The notes: generated by a model not told the origin, from the letters alone. A stretch of DNA of 13,562 bases from an uncultured Gemella sp. (GCA_938038035.1 CALHQV010000231.1:1-13562); one strand, 5' to 3'; shown: positions 1 to 7,132, counted from the stretch's first letter. Numbers and translations: made by a program.

Positions 1-52
1 GCTATTTTTATCATTTTTTTAATTCATATTATTTTTATATTATAGCAATATA

Positions 53-61
53 TGTTATAAT
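53..61 (+). promoter_or_regulatory. Extended -10 promoter of the NADH peroxidase gene
   Basis: TATAAT at 56-61 is preceded by TGT (53-55), giving an extended -10. The -35 region 17-18 nt upstream is only T-rich, which is common with extended -10 promoters. A second TATAAT at 70-75 could act as an alternative -10. The leader to the ATG at 141 would be about 70 nt. Confidence 0.55.
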
Positions 62-140
62 TCTATTTGTATAATCAAAAAATAGTAATTATACGGGAAA
101 AATTCAAACATTATAAATAATATTATTAGGAGGAAAATGT

Positions 141-1502
141 ATGAAATACGTAGTTGTTGGAACATCACACTTCGGATACGAAGCTGTTCAAACTATTTTA
201 AAAAACGAGCCTAATGCTGAAATTCATTTATATGAAAGAGGCGCTGGGGCTTCATTTATGGGTTGAGGTAGCCAATCTTATTTAGATGGGACATCTAAAG
301 CATTATCTGAACTACACTTTGCAACAGAGGAGTCTTACCGTTCTCAAGGTATTAACATCCACTGTAACAGCGATGTTGTAGGATTAAATTCACAAGAAAA
401 ATACGTTGTTGTTAAAACAGCAGCCGGCGAAGAAAAACAAAGTTACGATAAATTATTACTAAGTCCTGGTGGAGCAGCAATTAAGCCTCCATTCGAAGGA
501 ATCGAATTAGAAAACATCCACACTTTCCGTGGCCCTGAAGATACTCAAGCTGTATACGATTGTATGCAAAACAGTAAAAAAGCAGTAGTAGTTGGTGGTG
601 GATACATCGGTCTTGAAGTAGCAGAATCTTATGCTAAACACGGTATCGACGTAACTGTTGTTGACTTTGCTCCAAGAATCTTAAACACTTACCTAGACCA
701 AGAACTTACTGATATTCTTACTGAAGAAGGTGCTAAACACAACCTTAAAGTTCGTGGTGGAGAAAAAGTTCTTTCATTCAAAGGTGAAAATGGAAAAGTT
801 ACAGCTGTAGTAACAGACAAAGGTGAATACGAAGCAGATACAGTTATCGTTTCTGTTGGTGTTCGTCCAGATGCATCTTGGTTAAATGGAGAATTAGAAA
901 TGACAGAACGTGGTTTTGTTGTTACTAACGAATACTTAGAAACATCTGCAAAAGACGTTTACGCTGGAGGAGATTCAACTCTTCTTCCATACGCTCCAAC
1001 TCGTGGAGAATTACCAATAGCTCTTGCTACTCTAGCTCGCCGTCAAGGTGTAGTTGCTGCATTAAACGCTATGGGTACTAAAACTAAAATGCCTGCAGTA
1101 AACGGTACTTCAGCATTATCATTCTTTGATTACAAATTCGTAAGTACTGGATTATCTCAAAATGGTGTAGGTCTATATGATGGTAAAGTAGCTTCTAAAT
1201 ATGTAGAGGAAAGAATTTATCCTGATTTCATGAGAAAAGAAAACAATCTAGTTCACATGAAGATCTACTTCGACGAAGATACGCACAGAGTTCTAGGAGC
1301 TCAATTTATGTCTAAACATGACGTATCTAGCGCTATCGCAGCTTTATCTATAGCTATCGCATCTGAATGGACATTAGAACAATTAGCGCTTGCTGATATA
1401 TTCTTCCAACCAGAATTCGACCGTCCATGGCACTTCATTAACGTATTAGCTATGGCAGCTCTAGACTACAAATTAGGTGGAGCAGACAAATTACTATTTT
1501 AG
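141..1502 (+). CDS. npr: NADH peroxidase/oxidase-type flavoprotein, predicted selenoprotein (in-frame UGA at codon 42)
   Basis: This 453-codon gene encodes an FAD- and NADH-dependent enzyme expected to reduce H2O2 (or O2) to water in the cytoplasm. The start is set by AGGAGG at 128-133, 7 nt before ATG 141. Visible parts are an N-terminal FAD-binding motif (VVGTSHFG, residues 5-12) with the family's active-site His10, an NADH-binding GGGYIG near residue 153, the second FAD motif AGGDS, and the C-terminal interface stretch FFQPEFDRPW typical of Enterococcus NADH peroxidase. Length matches the family (about 447 aa). Codon 42 (264-266) is TGA, exactly where relatives have the redox Cys42 in the context SF-x-x-Cys-G. 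The frame on both sides is intact and conserved. With the hairpin just downstream, selenocysteine is the favoured reading. A nonsense mutation or sequencing error is the alternative. A standard gene caller would keep only the part from ATG 564 and lose the FAD and catalytic half. Confidence 0.85.
264..304 (+). promoter_or_regulatory. Candidate bacterial SECIS element with its recoded UGA
   Basis: The UGA at 264-266 is followed by a perfect 8-bp stem, TTTAGATG (281-288) with CATCTAAA (292-299), closing a GGA loop (289-291). There are 22 nt between the UGA and the loop. Established bacterial SECIS rules ask for a stem-loop whose apical loop lies about 16-37 nt after UGA and has a G in its first two positions; both are met. 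A short lower helix AAT (274-276) with ATT (302-304) is possible across an internal loop. A bulged U like that of E. coli fdhF is not seen, but it is not universal outside enterobacteria. SelB binding is inferred. Confidence 0.72.
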
Positions 1503-1511
1503 TAAAACAAT

Positions 1512-1546
1512 AAAAAGTTCGCAGAAAAATTACTGCGAACTTTTTT
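1512..1546. terminator. Bidirectional terminator between npr and the TRAP-like gene
   Basis: A 13-bp stem combines GTTCGCAG (1517-1524) and CTGCGAAC (1533-1540), extended by an A5/T5 pairing, around an 8-nt loop. T6 follows on the plus strand and the A-run gives U's on the minus strand, so it can end both convergent transcripts. The stop codon of the minus-strand gene (1545-1547) overlaps it. Confidence 0.92.
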
Positions 1547-1748
1547 ATTCTGAAATTACTTGATCTAAATTTGATACTATTCTTGCTCTTCCTTGTACTT
1601 TAAAGTTTACGATATTATCAAAAATATTTAGAATTATAACTTCTCCCTTATTTAATATTTCTAAAGCTTCTTCATTATTCGTCTTTTTCGTAATTACTTT
1701 TACATTATCAACTTCAGCTCTAATAATAATATAACTACTTTCTTTCAT
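1545..1748 (-). CDS. TRAP (MtrB)-like small protein with diverged tryptophan- and RNA-contact residues
   Basis: This 67-aa protein aligns along its length with Bacillus TRAP, the 11-mer ring protein that binds tryptophan and then trp leader RNA. Shared landmarks are the N-terminal SSxxxIxA-type strand, KGEVII (34-39) and KV-x-G (50-53). It lies 18 bp after folE with AGGAG 6 nt before the ATG, the same order as mtrA-mtrB in Bacillus, which strongly supports the assignment. By alignment to B. subtilis numbering from memory, RNA-contact Lys56 is kept (K50), but Lys37 is Ile31 and Arg58 is Gln52. The DE loop around Gln47-Ser53 becomes N-I-F-D-N-I-V, and the BC loop is about three residues shorter. 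It is therefore probably a TRAP-fold protein that does not sense tryptophan in the Bacillus way; its role here is unknown. Confidence 0.75.
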   Translation of the reverse strand: MKESSYIIIRAEVDNVKVITKKTNNEEALEILNKGEVIILNIFDNIVNFKVQGRARIVSNLDQVISE

Positions 1749-1766
1749 AATCTACTCCTATTAATA

Positions 1767-2327
1767 CTATAACTTAATTTTATATTGAATGTCCTTAACT
1801 AATTCTGTATCTTCTAAGAAAATACCAGTTTTCTTACTTGTAACTGTTTTAGAACCAATTTTTTTGATTCCACGCATTGCCATACACATATGTTCAGCTT
1901 CTATAATTACATAAACACCTTTTGGTTGTAATTGCTCTTCTATTGCATTAACAAGCATTAGTGTCATATCTTCTTGAATTTGAAGTCTACGACTAGCACT
2001 TTCTACAAGGCGGGCTAATTTACTAAGCCCTGTAATCTTCTTATTATTTGGTACATAAGCTATGTGACAAACTCCATAAAAAGGTAGCATGTGATGTTCA
2101 CATAGAGAATAGAACTGAATATCCTTTACTAAAATAGGTTCATCATTATCTGATTCAAAAAATGTATTGATTTCCTCTTTCGGATCAACATTTGTTTTAG
2201 ATAATAACTCTTCATACATTTTTACACATCTTTTTGGTGTATCTAATAATCCAGCTCTCGATGTATCTTCTCCAATATTTTCTAATAATGTTTTTATAAG
2301 TTCTTGTGATTGTTCTTTATTTTTCAA
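1767..2327 (-). CDS. folE: GTP cyclohydrolase I
   Basis: This 186-aa enzyme opens the GTP imidazole ring to give 7,8-dihydroneopterin triphosphate, the first step of folate (and pterin) synthesis, in the cytoplasm as a decamer. The zinc ligands are Cys76 and His79 in LCEHH and Cys148 in EHMCMAMRG. Substrate-site stretches ITGLSKLARLVE and SRRLQIQE are present, and the length is normal for the single-domain family. The start is TTG at 2327, chosen because GGAGG lies 6 nt upstream and no ATG fits. It is followed by the TRAP-like gene, as mtrA precedes mtrB in Bacillus. No promoter is visible in the short gap behind the hup terminator, so expression may rely on readthrough from hup. Confidence 0.97.
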   Translation of the reverse strand: MKNKEQSQELIKTLLENIGEDTSRAGLLDTPKRCVKMYEELLSKTNVDPKEEINTFFESDNDEPILVKDIQFYSLCEHHMLPFYGVCHIAYVPNNKKITGLSKLARLVESASRRLQIQEDMTLMLVNAIEEQLQPKGVYVIIEAEHMCMAMRGIKKIGSKTVTSKKTGIFLEDTELVKDIQYKIKL

Positions 2328-2347
2328 AACTATCCTCCATTTTTTAT

Positions 2348-2375
2348 AAAAAAAAGAGCTACTAAGTAGTAACTC
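2348..2375 (-). terminator. Terminator (possibly leaky) after hup
   Basis: Read on the minus strand, GAGTTACTA pairs with TAGTAGCTC (arms within 2356-2375, one G-U pair, tight loop), followed by eight U's (2355-2348). folE starts only 20 nt further on, so some readthrough must occur unless folE has an unrecognised promoter. Confidence 0.85.
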
Positions 2376-2398
2376 CTCTTTTTTGAATTAAATTGTTA

Positions 2399-2671
2399 TT
2401 ATTTAACTGCGTCTTTAAGAGCTTTACCAGCTTTGAATGCAGGAACTTTGCTTGCAGCGATTTCAATAACTTCGTTAGTTTGAGGGTTGCGTCCTTTACG
2501 AGCAGCTCTTTCTCTTACTTCAAAGTTACCAAATCCGATAATTTGGATTTTTTCACCTTTAGCTAAAGTTTCTTCAACTGTTTCTACGAATGCTTCGATA
2601 GCTGCAGTTGCTTGTTTTTTTTGTAGTCCTGATTTCTCAGCAACTTTTGAAATTAATTCTGATTTGTTCAT
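2399..2671 (-). CDS. hup: HU family DNA-binding protein
   Basis: This 90-aa nucleoid protein forms dimers that bend DNA without sequence specificity, compacting the chromosome and assisting replication, repair and recombination. It is nearly collinear with Bacillus HBsu: the core IQIIGFGNFEVRER, the beta-arm ARKGRNPQT with its Asn-Pro tip that intercalates into the minor groove, and the C-terminal helix VPAFKAGKALKDAV. GGAGG lies 10 nt before the ATG. It has its own strong promoter upstream and a hairpin terminator downstream, as expected for an abundant protein. It sits between gpsA and folE. Confidence 0.98.
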   Translation of the reverse strand: MNKSELISKVAEKSGLQKKQATAAIEAFVETVEETLAKGEKIQIIGFGNFEVRERAARKGRNPQTNEVIEIAASKVPAFKAGKALKDAVK

Positions 2672-2696
2672 GAATTCTTTACCTCCATTATTGAGT

Positions 2697-2711
2697 AACG
2701 GTTCTCCCGTT
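2697..2711 (-). other. Small hairpin in the hup leader
   Basis: Inverted repeat AACGG / CCGTT with a 5-nt spacer lies in the predicted hup 5' leader, just upstream of the ribosome binding site. It could affect translation or mRNA stability; no function is shown. Confidence 0.3.
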
Positions 2712-2723
2712 TCACTTATTAAA

Positions 2724-2752
2724 TATTACCATATAAATCGCTAATAATCAAG
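2724..2752 (-). promoter_or_regulatory. hup promoter
   Basis: On the minus strand TTGATT (2752-2747) and TAATAT (2729-2724) are separated by 17 nt, a good sigma-A promoter. The leader would be about 45 nt and includes a small inverted repeat (2697-2711). Confidence 0.75.
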
Positions 2753-2850
2753 GTTTTATTACCGAATTTTAGCGTTTTTTAAGCATTTTTGCAATATTTT
2801 TAACAATTCTTTTGATTTTTTCTATTTATACAATAATGTATCGACTGATT

Positions 2851-3861
2851 TTACTCAAATTTATTTAATTCTTCTGCTGCCATTTTATTCATAAGGTTAT
2901 TAACACAGTCCTTAATGCTTAGTCCTTCATAAAGAACCTTATAAATATTTTCAGTTATAGGCATATAAACGTCGTATTCTTTTGATAAGAAATAGCAAAC
3001 TTTTGTAGTTCGCACCCCTTCAGCTACCATGTCTAATTTTTCAATAGCTTCTTCTAATGAATATCCTTGCCCGATTAAATAACCACAATTATAGTTTCTT
3101 GAATGCTTAGATGTACATGTCACTACTAAATCACCTATTCCACCAAGTCCTAAGAACGTCATTTCATCAGCCCCTAGTTTTTTCCCTAATCGTGTTATCT
3201 CAATTAGTCCACGTGTTAATAATGCTGCTTTGGCATTATCACCATATTCCATTCCATCAATCATTCCACATCCAAGAGCAATAATATTTTTAAGTGCACC
3301 ACCAACTTCAACACCGATTATATCTTTATTAACATATATTCTAAAATATTTATTATGGAATATTTCTTGAGCTATTTTATTCAATTCATCATTTTTAGAT
3401 GCAATAGCAACTACTGTGGGATTTCTTAAAATTAACTCTTCTGCATGAGAAGGACCACTTAGTACACCTACTCCTTTTAGTTTATCACTATCAATTTCAT
3501 CAGATATGACTTCTGACATTCTCTTATTAGTTTCCATCTCTAATCCTTTAGAAACATGAATGATAAACTTAGGTCGTTCTAAATATCCGTTAATACCCCT
3601 CGCTACTTCTCTCATTACTTTTGTAGGAACTGCTATAACAATTACATCTGCAAATTCGACTGCTTCTTTTAAACTACTAGTAGCAACAACTTCTTTTGGT
3701 AAAATAGCATTTTTTAAATACCTACTATTTGTATGATTATCATTTATTTCATCTCTTGATTTTTCACTTCTTGAATATAAGCGTAATTCATGTCCATTAT
3801 CTACAACTGCTTGAGATAAAGCAGTCCCCCAACTTCCTGAACCTATCACAGATATTTTCAT
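2851..3861 (-). CDS. gpsA: Glycerol-3-phosphate dehydrogenase [NAD(P)+]
   Basis: This 336-aa cytoplasmic enzyme reduces dihydroxyacetone phosphate to sn-glycerol 3-phosphate, the backbone precursor of phospholipids and of glycerol-phosphate teichoic acids. The Rossmann motif GSGSWGTAL (residues 7-15) is at the N-terminus. SKGLE (104-108), LSGPSHAEE (134-142) and the catalytic lysine K191 in VGGALKN follow, with the substrate-side motif GIGDLVVTCTSKHSRN at 241-256. The start is ATG 3861: GAGG lies 8 nt upstream and the protein then begins directly with MKISVIGSG. A longer frame reaches 3924 but would run through the promoter. No clear terminator is seen before the hup promoter. Confidence 0.97.
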   Translation of the reverse strand: MKISVIGSGSWGTALSQAVVDNGHELRLYSRSEKSRDEINDNHTNSRYLKNAILPKEVVATSSLKEAVEFADVIVIAVPTKVMREVARGINGYLERPKFIIHVSKGLEMETNKRMSEVISDEIDSDKLKGVGVLSGPSHAEELILRNPTVVAIASKNDELNKIAQEIFHNKYFRIYVNKDIIGVEVGGALKNIIALGCGMIDGMEYGDNAKAALLTRGLIEITRLGKKLGADEMTFLGLGGIGDLVVTCTSKHSRNYNCGYLIGQGYSLEEAIEKLDMVAEGVRTTKVCYFLSKEYDVYMPITENIYKVLYEGLSIKDCVNNLMNKMAAEELNKFE

Positions 3862-3895
3862 TGTTCTGTCCTCACTATAAATTATTGTTATCTTA

Positions 3896-3904
3896 ATTAT
3901 ATCA
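3896..3904 (-). promoter_or_regulatory. gpsA extended -10 promoter
   Basis: The minus strand reads TGA-TATAAT (3904-3896), a perfect -10 with the extended TGn. The -35 is poor. Transcription would start near 3889, giving a leader of about 28 nt to ATG 3861, which also supports that start over the longer frame. Confidence 0.7.
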
Positions 3905-4009
3905 AATTTTCTAAAAATATACATTAATTTTACTTATAAGTATCATTTTATCTTAACCAAAAATCCAACTAGTAAAATATCTACTCCACTATTCTTTTCT
4001 TTAAAATTG

Positions 4010-4018
4010 TGTTATAAT
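4010..4018 (+). promoter_or_regulatory. Extended -10 promoter of the 4049-5104 cluster
   Basis: TGT-TATAAT (TATAAT at 4013-4018) has no good -35. It is divergent from the gpsA promoter about 110 bp away, and the leader would be about 25 nt. Confidence 0.65.
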
Positions 4019-4048
4019 TTAATCAGAATAAATAAAGGAGGTAATTTT

Positions 4049-4252
4049 ATGAATTGGTTTGAAATTACTCTAATTGACGGAAATAGAGGATTACTAAATC
4101 TAAACAATATTGTTGATATTTGGAAAGGTCTAAATGATGAATATGCAACTATTTCTCAAGTAAATGGAGAAGAAATTGAAGTACCTGCATCAGAATATGA
4201 TAGATTAAAACGTGCATTAGATATGAAAGGATACGTATTAGGAGGATTCTAA
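4049..4252 (+). CDS. Conserved-looking 67-aa protein of unknown function
   Basis: The start is ATG 4049 with AAGGAGG 7 nt upstream; an in-frame GTG at 4007 lies before the promoter's -10 and is rejected. The protein is soluble and acidic-to-neutral, with alternating beta-strand pattern: WFEITLIDG, LLNLNNIVDIW, YATISQVNGEEIEVPASEYDRLKRAL. This layout (two short strands, an NG turn, then a helix) loosely resembles the small FlbD-type proteins, but no flagellar gene is near and the likeness is weak. It is translationally coupled to the membrane protein gene that follows, whose ribosome binding site lies in its last codons. Confidence 0.85.
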   Translation: MNWFEITLIDGNRGLLNLNNIVDIWKGLNDEYATISQVNGEEIEVPASEYDRLKRALDMKGYVLGGF

Positions 4253-4253
4253 T

Positions 4254-4466
4254 ATGGCTAGATTTTTAAAAATATTTCTAACTTTATTATCGATTACTGC
4301 AATTGGTATAGGATTATATTATTACTTCAATGGCTCTTTTTCATCGACAAATGATGATCAAGTTGATGATAAAACTAATATAGAAAACATAGTGAAGAGC
4401 GATTCATCTTCTCAAGAAAAAATTGAAGGAACTGTAGTAGCTAAACGTTCCACTGAAAACAATTAA
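4254..4466 (+). CDS. Small single-pass membrane protein of unknown function
   Basis: This is a 70-aa protein with a short basic start (MARFLK), one hydrophobic segment at about residues 6-26 (FLTLLSITAIGIGLYYYF) and a polar, acidic/Ser-rich tail of about 44 residues. The topology is probably N-in, with the tail outside the cell. The ATG is one base after the previous stop, and the GGAGG 8 nt upstream lies inside the previous gene, so the two are coupled. The hydrophobic segment lacks an obvious signal peptidase site or lipobox, so it probably stays anchored. I do not recognise the family. Confidence 0.75.
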   Translation: MARFLKIFLTLLSITAIGIGLYYYFNGSFSSTNDDQVDDKTNIENIVKSDSSSQEKIEGTVVAKRSTENN

Positions 4467-4486
4467 TTTTGCGAAAGGATATTACT

Positions 4487-5104
4487 ATGAAAAAGAAAAC
4501 TTTAAAAAAACTAACAAGCTTATTTCTTACTTCGACACTTATTCTTTCTACATTAAGTGCGTCAAGTCTAAATATTGTAGAAGCAAAAGGTTCTTCAGCA
4601 AGACCTAGTGCATCAAGATCAAGTTCTAAGCCTAGTTCTTCTAAACCATCTAGTAGTAAATCAAGTTCTAAACCTACTACTTCAACTGCTAGCAGTAAAC
4701 CAACTACAGGAACTAAAAAGAACTTTTCAAATAGTACAAATGGTTCATATAACAAAGACTACAATAGCTACAATAATCAAGGATATAAAAGACAATATAC
4801 CGATTATTTAAACAATAACTATAGAAATAGTGGTTTCTTCTCAGGTAGTACGATAACTAACGCTCTTTTATGGTATACACTATTTAATTATGCAACTTCG
4901 CACAATCATGTTCAAGCAAGTGATAAGCAAAAAGAATTAGTCGACAACGTAAAAGATTCGAAAGTTCCAGTTTATATGCTTGAAATTAAAACTAAAGATG
5001 GTGAAACAAAACACGTTACCGTTACAAAAGAACAATATGAAAAAGTTAAAGAAGGAGATAATATCTCTTTAGACAACGGTAACTTAGAAATTAAAAATCA
5101 ATAA
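4487..5104 (+). CDS. Secreted protein with Ser/Lys/Pro-rich region, unknown function
   Basis: This is a 205-aa precursor. The start is ATG 4487 with AAAGGA about 7 nt upstream (an in-frame TTG at 4469 has no site). Residues 1-33 form a signal peptide: basic KKKTLKK, a hydrophobic core SLFLTSTLILSTL, and likely cleavage after VEA. Residues 36-77 are a low-complexity stretch built on SSSKP units, like cell-wall spanning or wall-associated linkers. Residues 82-118 are rich in Asn and Tyr. The C-terminal part (about 150-205) looks folded: YMLEIKTKDGETKHVTV then KEQYEKVKEGD. No LPXTG anchor or lipobox is present. It is 20 bp after the small membrane protein gene and probably shares its transcript. 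The family is not recognised. Confidence 0.85.
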   Translation: MKKKTLKKLTSLFLTSTLILSTLSASSLNIVEAKGSSARPSASRSSSKPSSSKPSSSKSSSKPTTSTASSKPTTGTKKNFSNSTNGSYNKDYNSYNNQGYKRQYTDYLNNNYRNSGFFSGSTITNALLWYTLFNYATSHNHVQASDKQKELVDNVKDSKVPVYMLEIKTKDGETKHVTVTKEQYEKVKEGDNISLDNGNLEIKNQ

Positions 5105-5114
5105 TAGTTAATCT

Positions 5115-5149
5115 TGTCCAAGATTATACGAATACTCTTGGACATTTTT
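5115..5149 (+). terminator. Terminator of the 4049-5104 cluster
   Basis: TGTCCAAGA (5115-5123) pairs with TCTTGGACA (5136-5144) around a 12-nt loop, followed by T5, just after the stop at 5104. Confidence 0.88.
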
Positions 5150-5166
5150 AAATTGACCATATAATA

Positions 5167-5205
5167 CAAAAAAACTTTCGAAATAGTTACCTACTTCGAA
5201 AGTTT
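5167..5205 (-). terminator. typA terminator
   Basis: An 11-bp stem, AAACTTTCGAA (5172-5182) with TTCGAAAGTTT (5195-5205), is followed on the minus strand by a U-run from the A's at 5168-5174. It lies directly after the typA stop and faces the plus-strand terminator upstream. Confidence 0.9.
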
Positions 5206-5213
5206 CTTTATTT

Positions 5214-7058
5214 CTATTCTTCTGAATATTTTGCTTTACGAGCTGCTTTTTCACGAGCTGCTTTATCTAATTCTTTTTTACGTAGACGAATTGACTCTGG
5301 AGTTACCTCTAAGTATTCATCATCACTTAGGTACTCAAGACTTTCTTCTAAAGTCATAATACGAGCTTTTTTAAGTGTTACTGTTTGGTCTTTTGTAGAA
5401 GAACGTACGTTTGTTTGAGCTTTAGCTTTTGTGATGTTAACTGTTAAGTCATTTTCACGGCTGTTTTCTCCAACAATCATACCACCGTATACATCCGTAC
5501 CTGGCTCAATAAATACTGTACCACGATCTTCTAAGCTTGAGATAGAGTACGCTGTAGCTTGACCATTTTCAAGAGCTACTAATACACCATTACGACGTCC
5601 ACCAACACGCCCTTTTTGCATTGGTTGGTAAGAATCGAATGTGTGGTTAATAATACCATATCCTTTAGTCATAGACATGAATTCTGTAGAGTATCCGATA
5701 AGTCCACGAGCTGGGACATTAAAGATAAGACGAGTTTGTCCATTTCCATCAGCTTGCATATCTACCATATCACCTTTACGTTGACCTAATGATTCGATAA
5801 CAGCACCAACACTTTCATCCGGTACATCAACTTGAACACGCTCAACTGGCTCACAATCTACACCATCTATGTTACGGATAATTACTTCTGGTTTAGATAC
5901 TTGAAGCTCGTAACCTTCACGACGTAAGTTTTCGATAAGAATTGATAAGTGAAGTTCTCCACGTCCACTTACTACCCAAGAATCACTTGTATTAGGTTCT
6001 ACACGTAATGAAACGTCTGTTTCTAATTGTTGCATTAATCTATCTTCTAATTTACGAGCTGTAACAAATTTACCTTCTTTACCAGCAAATGGTGAGTTAT
6101 TAACTAAGAAAGTCATTTGTAGTGTTGGTTCATCAATGTGAAGTATTGGTAATGCTTCTTGGTGATCTGTTGGACAAACTGTTTCCCCAACGTTAATATC
6201 ATCCATACCACTTACTGCAACGATATCCCCTGCATGCGCTTCTTGAATTTCTTCACGTTTTAATCCAAAGTAACCAAAAATCTTAGTTACACGGAAGTTT
6301 TTCACTGTTCCATCAAGTTTCATAAGAGAAACTGATTCTCCTACTTTCATACTTCCACGGAATACACGTCCAATACCAATACGTCCAACATAGTCATTAT
6401 AATCTAATAATGCTACTTGGAATTGAAGTGGTTCATCTCTATTATCTTTTGGTGCTGGAACGTAATCAATTACTGTTTCATATAAACATTGCATGTTTTC
6501 TTCTTGCGCACTTGGATCACTCTCTAAAGAAGCTGTTCCGTTAATTGCTGATGCATAAACAACTGGGAATTCAAGTTGCTCATCATTTGCACCTAATTCG
6601 ATAAATAAATCAATAACTTCGTCTACTACTTCCTCTGGACGAGCTGATGGTTTATCAATTTTGTTTACAACAACGATTGGTTTTAAGTTTTGTTCTAAAG
6701 CTTTTTTAAGAACGAAACGTGTTTGAGGCATTGTTCCTTCATAAGCATCTACTACTAAAAGAACACCATCTACCATTTTCATGATACGCTCTACTTCTCC
6801 ACCGAAGTCTGCGTGTCCCGGTGTATCAAGAATGTTAATTCTTTTACCTTTATAATCAATAGCTGTATTTTTTGCTAGGATTGTAATTCCACGTTCTCTT
6901 TCTAAATCGTTAGAGTCCATAGCTCTTTCTTCTACGTGCTCGTTTGAGCGGAAAATTCCTGATTGTTTTAATAGCTCATCAACTAATGTAGTTTTACCGT
7001 GGTCAACGTGGGCTATAATCGCTATATTTCTAACATCGTCTCTTAATTGTACTGACAT
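5214..7058 (-). CDS. typA: Ribosome-associated translational GTPase TypA/BipA
   Basis: This 614-aa GTPase of the EF-G/LepA superfamily binds the 70S ribosome and supports 50S assembly and growth under stress, notably cold. G1 is AHVDHGKT (16-23), G2 lies in RGITI, G3 is DTPGHAD and G4 is NKID. Domain II, the EF-G-like domains III and V, and the TypA-specific C-terminal domain (GRRNGVLVALENGQATAYS, then IYGG-like VYGGMIVGE) follow. Length is typical (about 605-615 aa). AAGGAG lies 7 nt before the ATG. It is transcribed alone, with its own promoter at 7133-7161 and a strong hairpin at its end. Nothing unusual is seen. Confidence 0.98.
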   Translation of the reverse strand: MSVQLRDDVRNIAIIAHVDHGKTTLVDELLKQSGIFRSNEHVEERAMDSNDLERERGITILAKNTAIDYKGKRINILDTPGHADFGGEVERIMKMVDGVLLVVDAYEGTMPQTRFVLKKALEQNLKPIVVVNKIDKPSARPEEVVDEVIDLFIELGANDEQLEFPVVYASAINGTASLESDPSAQEENMQCLYETVIDYVPAPKDNRDEPLQFQVALLDYNDYVGRIGIGRVFRGSMKVGESVSLMKLDGTVKNFRVTKIFGYFGLKREEIQEAHAGDIVAVSGMDDINVGETVCPTDHQEALPILHIDEPTLQMTFLVNNSPFAGKEGKFVTARKLEDRLMQQLETDVSLRVEPNTSDSWVVSGRGELHLSILIENLRREGYELQVSKPEVIIRNIDGVDCEPVERVQVDVPDESVGAVIESLGQRKGDMVDMQADGNGQTRLIFNVPARGLIGYSTEFMSMTKGYGIINHTFDSYQPMQKGRVGGRRNGVLVALENGQATAYSISSLEDRGTVFIEPGTDVYGGMIVGENSRENDLTVNITKAKAQTNVRSSTKDQTVTLKKARIMTLEESLEYLSDDEYLEVTPESIRLRKKELDKAAREKAARKAKYSEE

Positions 7059-7132
7059 TTTTATCTCCTTGTTCTTACTTTATAAAATATATGTAATCTA
7101 AAAATTCATATATTATTTAATCTAACTTATCA

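Noticed and set aside
50..125. PerR box in front of the peroxidase gene
   Set aside because: Only single TTATAAT-like half-sites are seen, one of them simply the -10 region; the second half is not at the right spacing.
264..266. TGA read as tryptophan
   Set aside because: Every other Trp in the window is TGG, no other in-frame TGA occurs, and Trp would remove the catalytic cysteine position.
141..563. Plain pseudogene by nonsense mutation
   Set aside because: Not fully excluded, since TGC or TGT to TGA is one change. But the frame is otherwise intact, and a SECIS-like hairpin sits at the right distance, so selenocysteine is favoured.
564..1502. A 312-aa oxidoreductase starting at ATG 564
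   Set aside because: It has no ribosome binding site and begins mid-fold. The same frame extends upstream to ATG 141 with a strong AGGAGG and the missing FAD-binding half, broken only by the TGA at codon 42.
3862..3924. N-terminal extension of GpsA
   Set aside because: It runs across the extended -10 promoter and has no family similarity; MKISVIGSG at 3861 with its own ribosome binding site is the normal start.
4441..4755. Leucine-rich minus-strand frame
   Set aside because: It is the antisense shadow of the Ser/Lys/Pro-rich repeats of the secreted protein gene and lacks a ribosome binding site.
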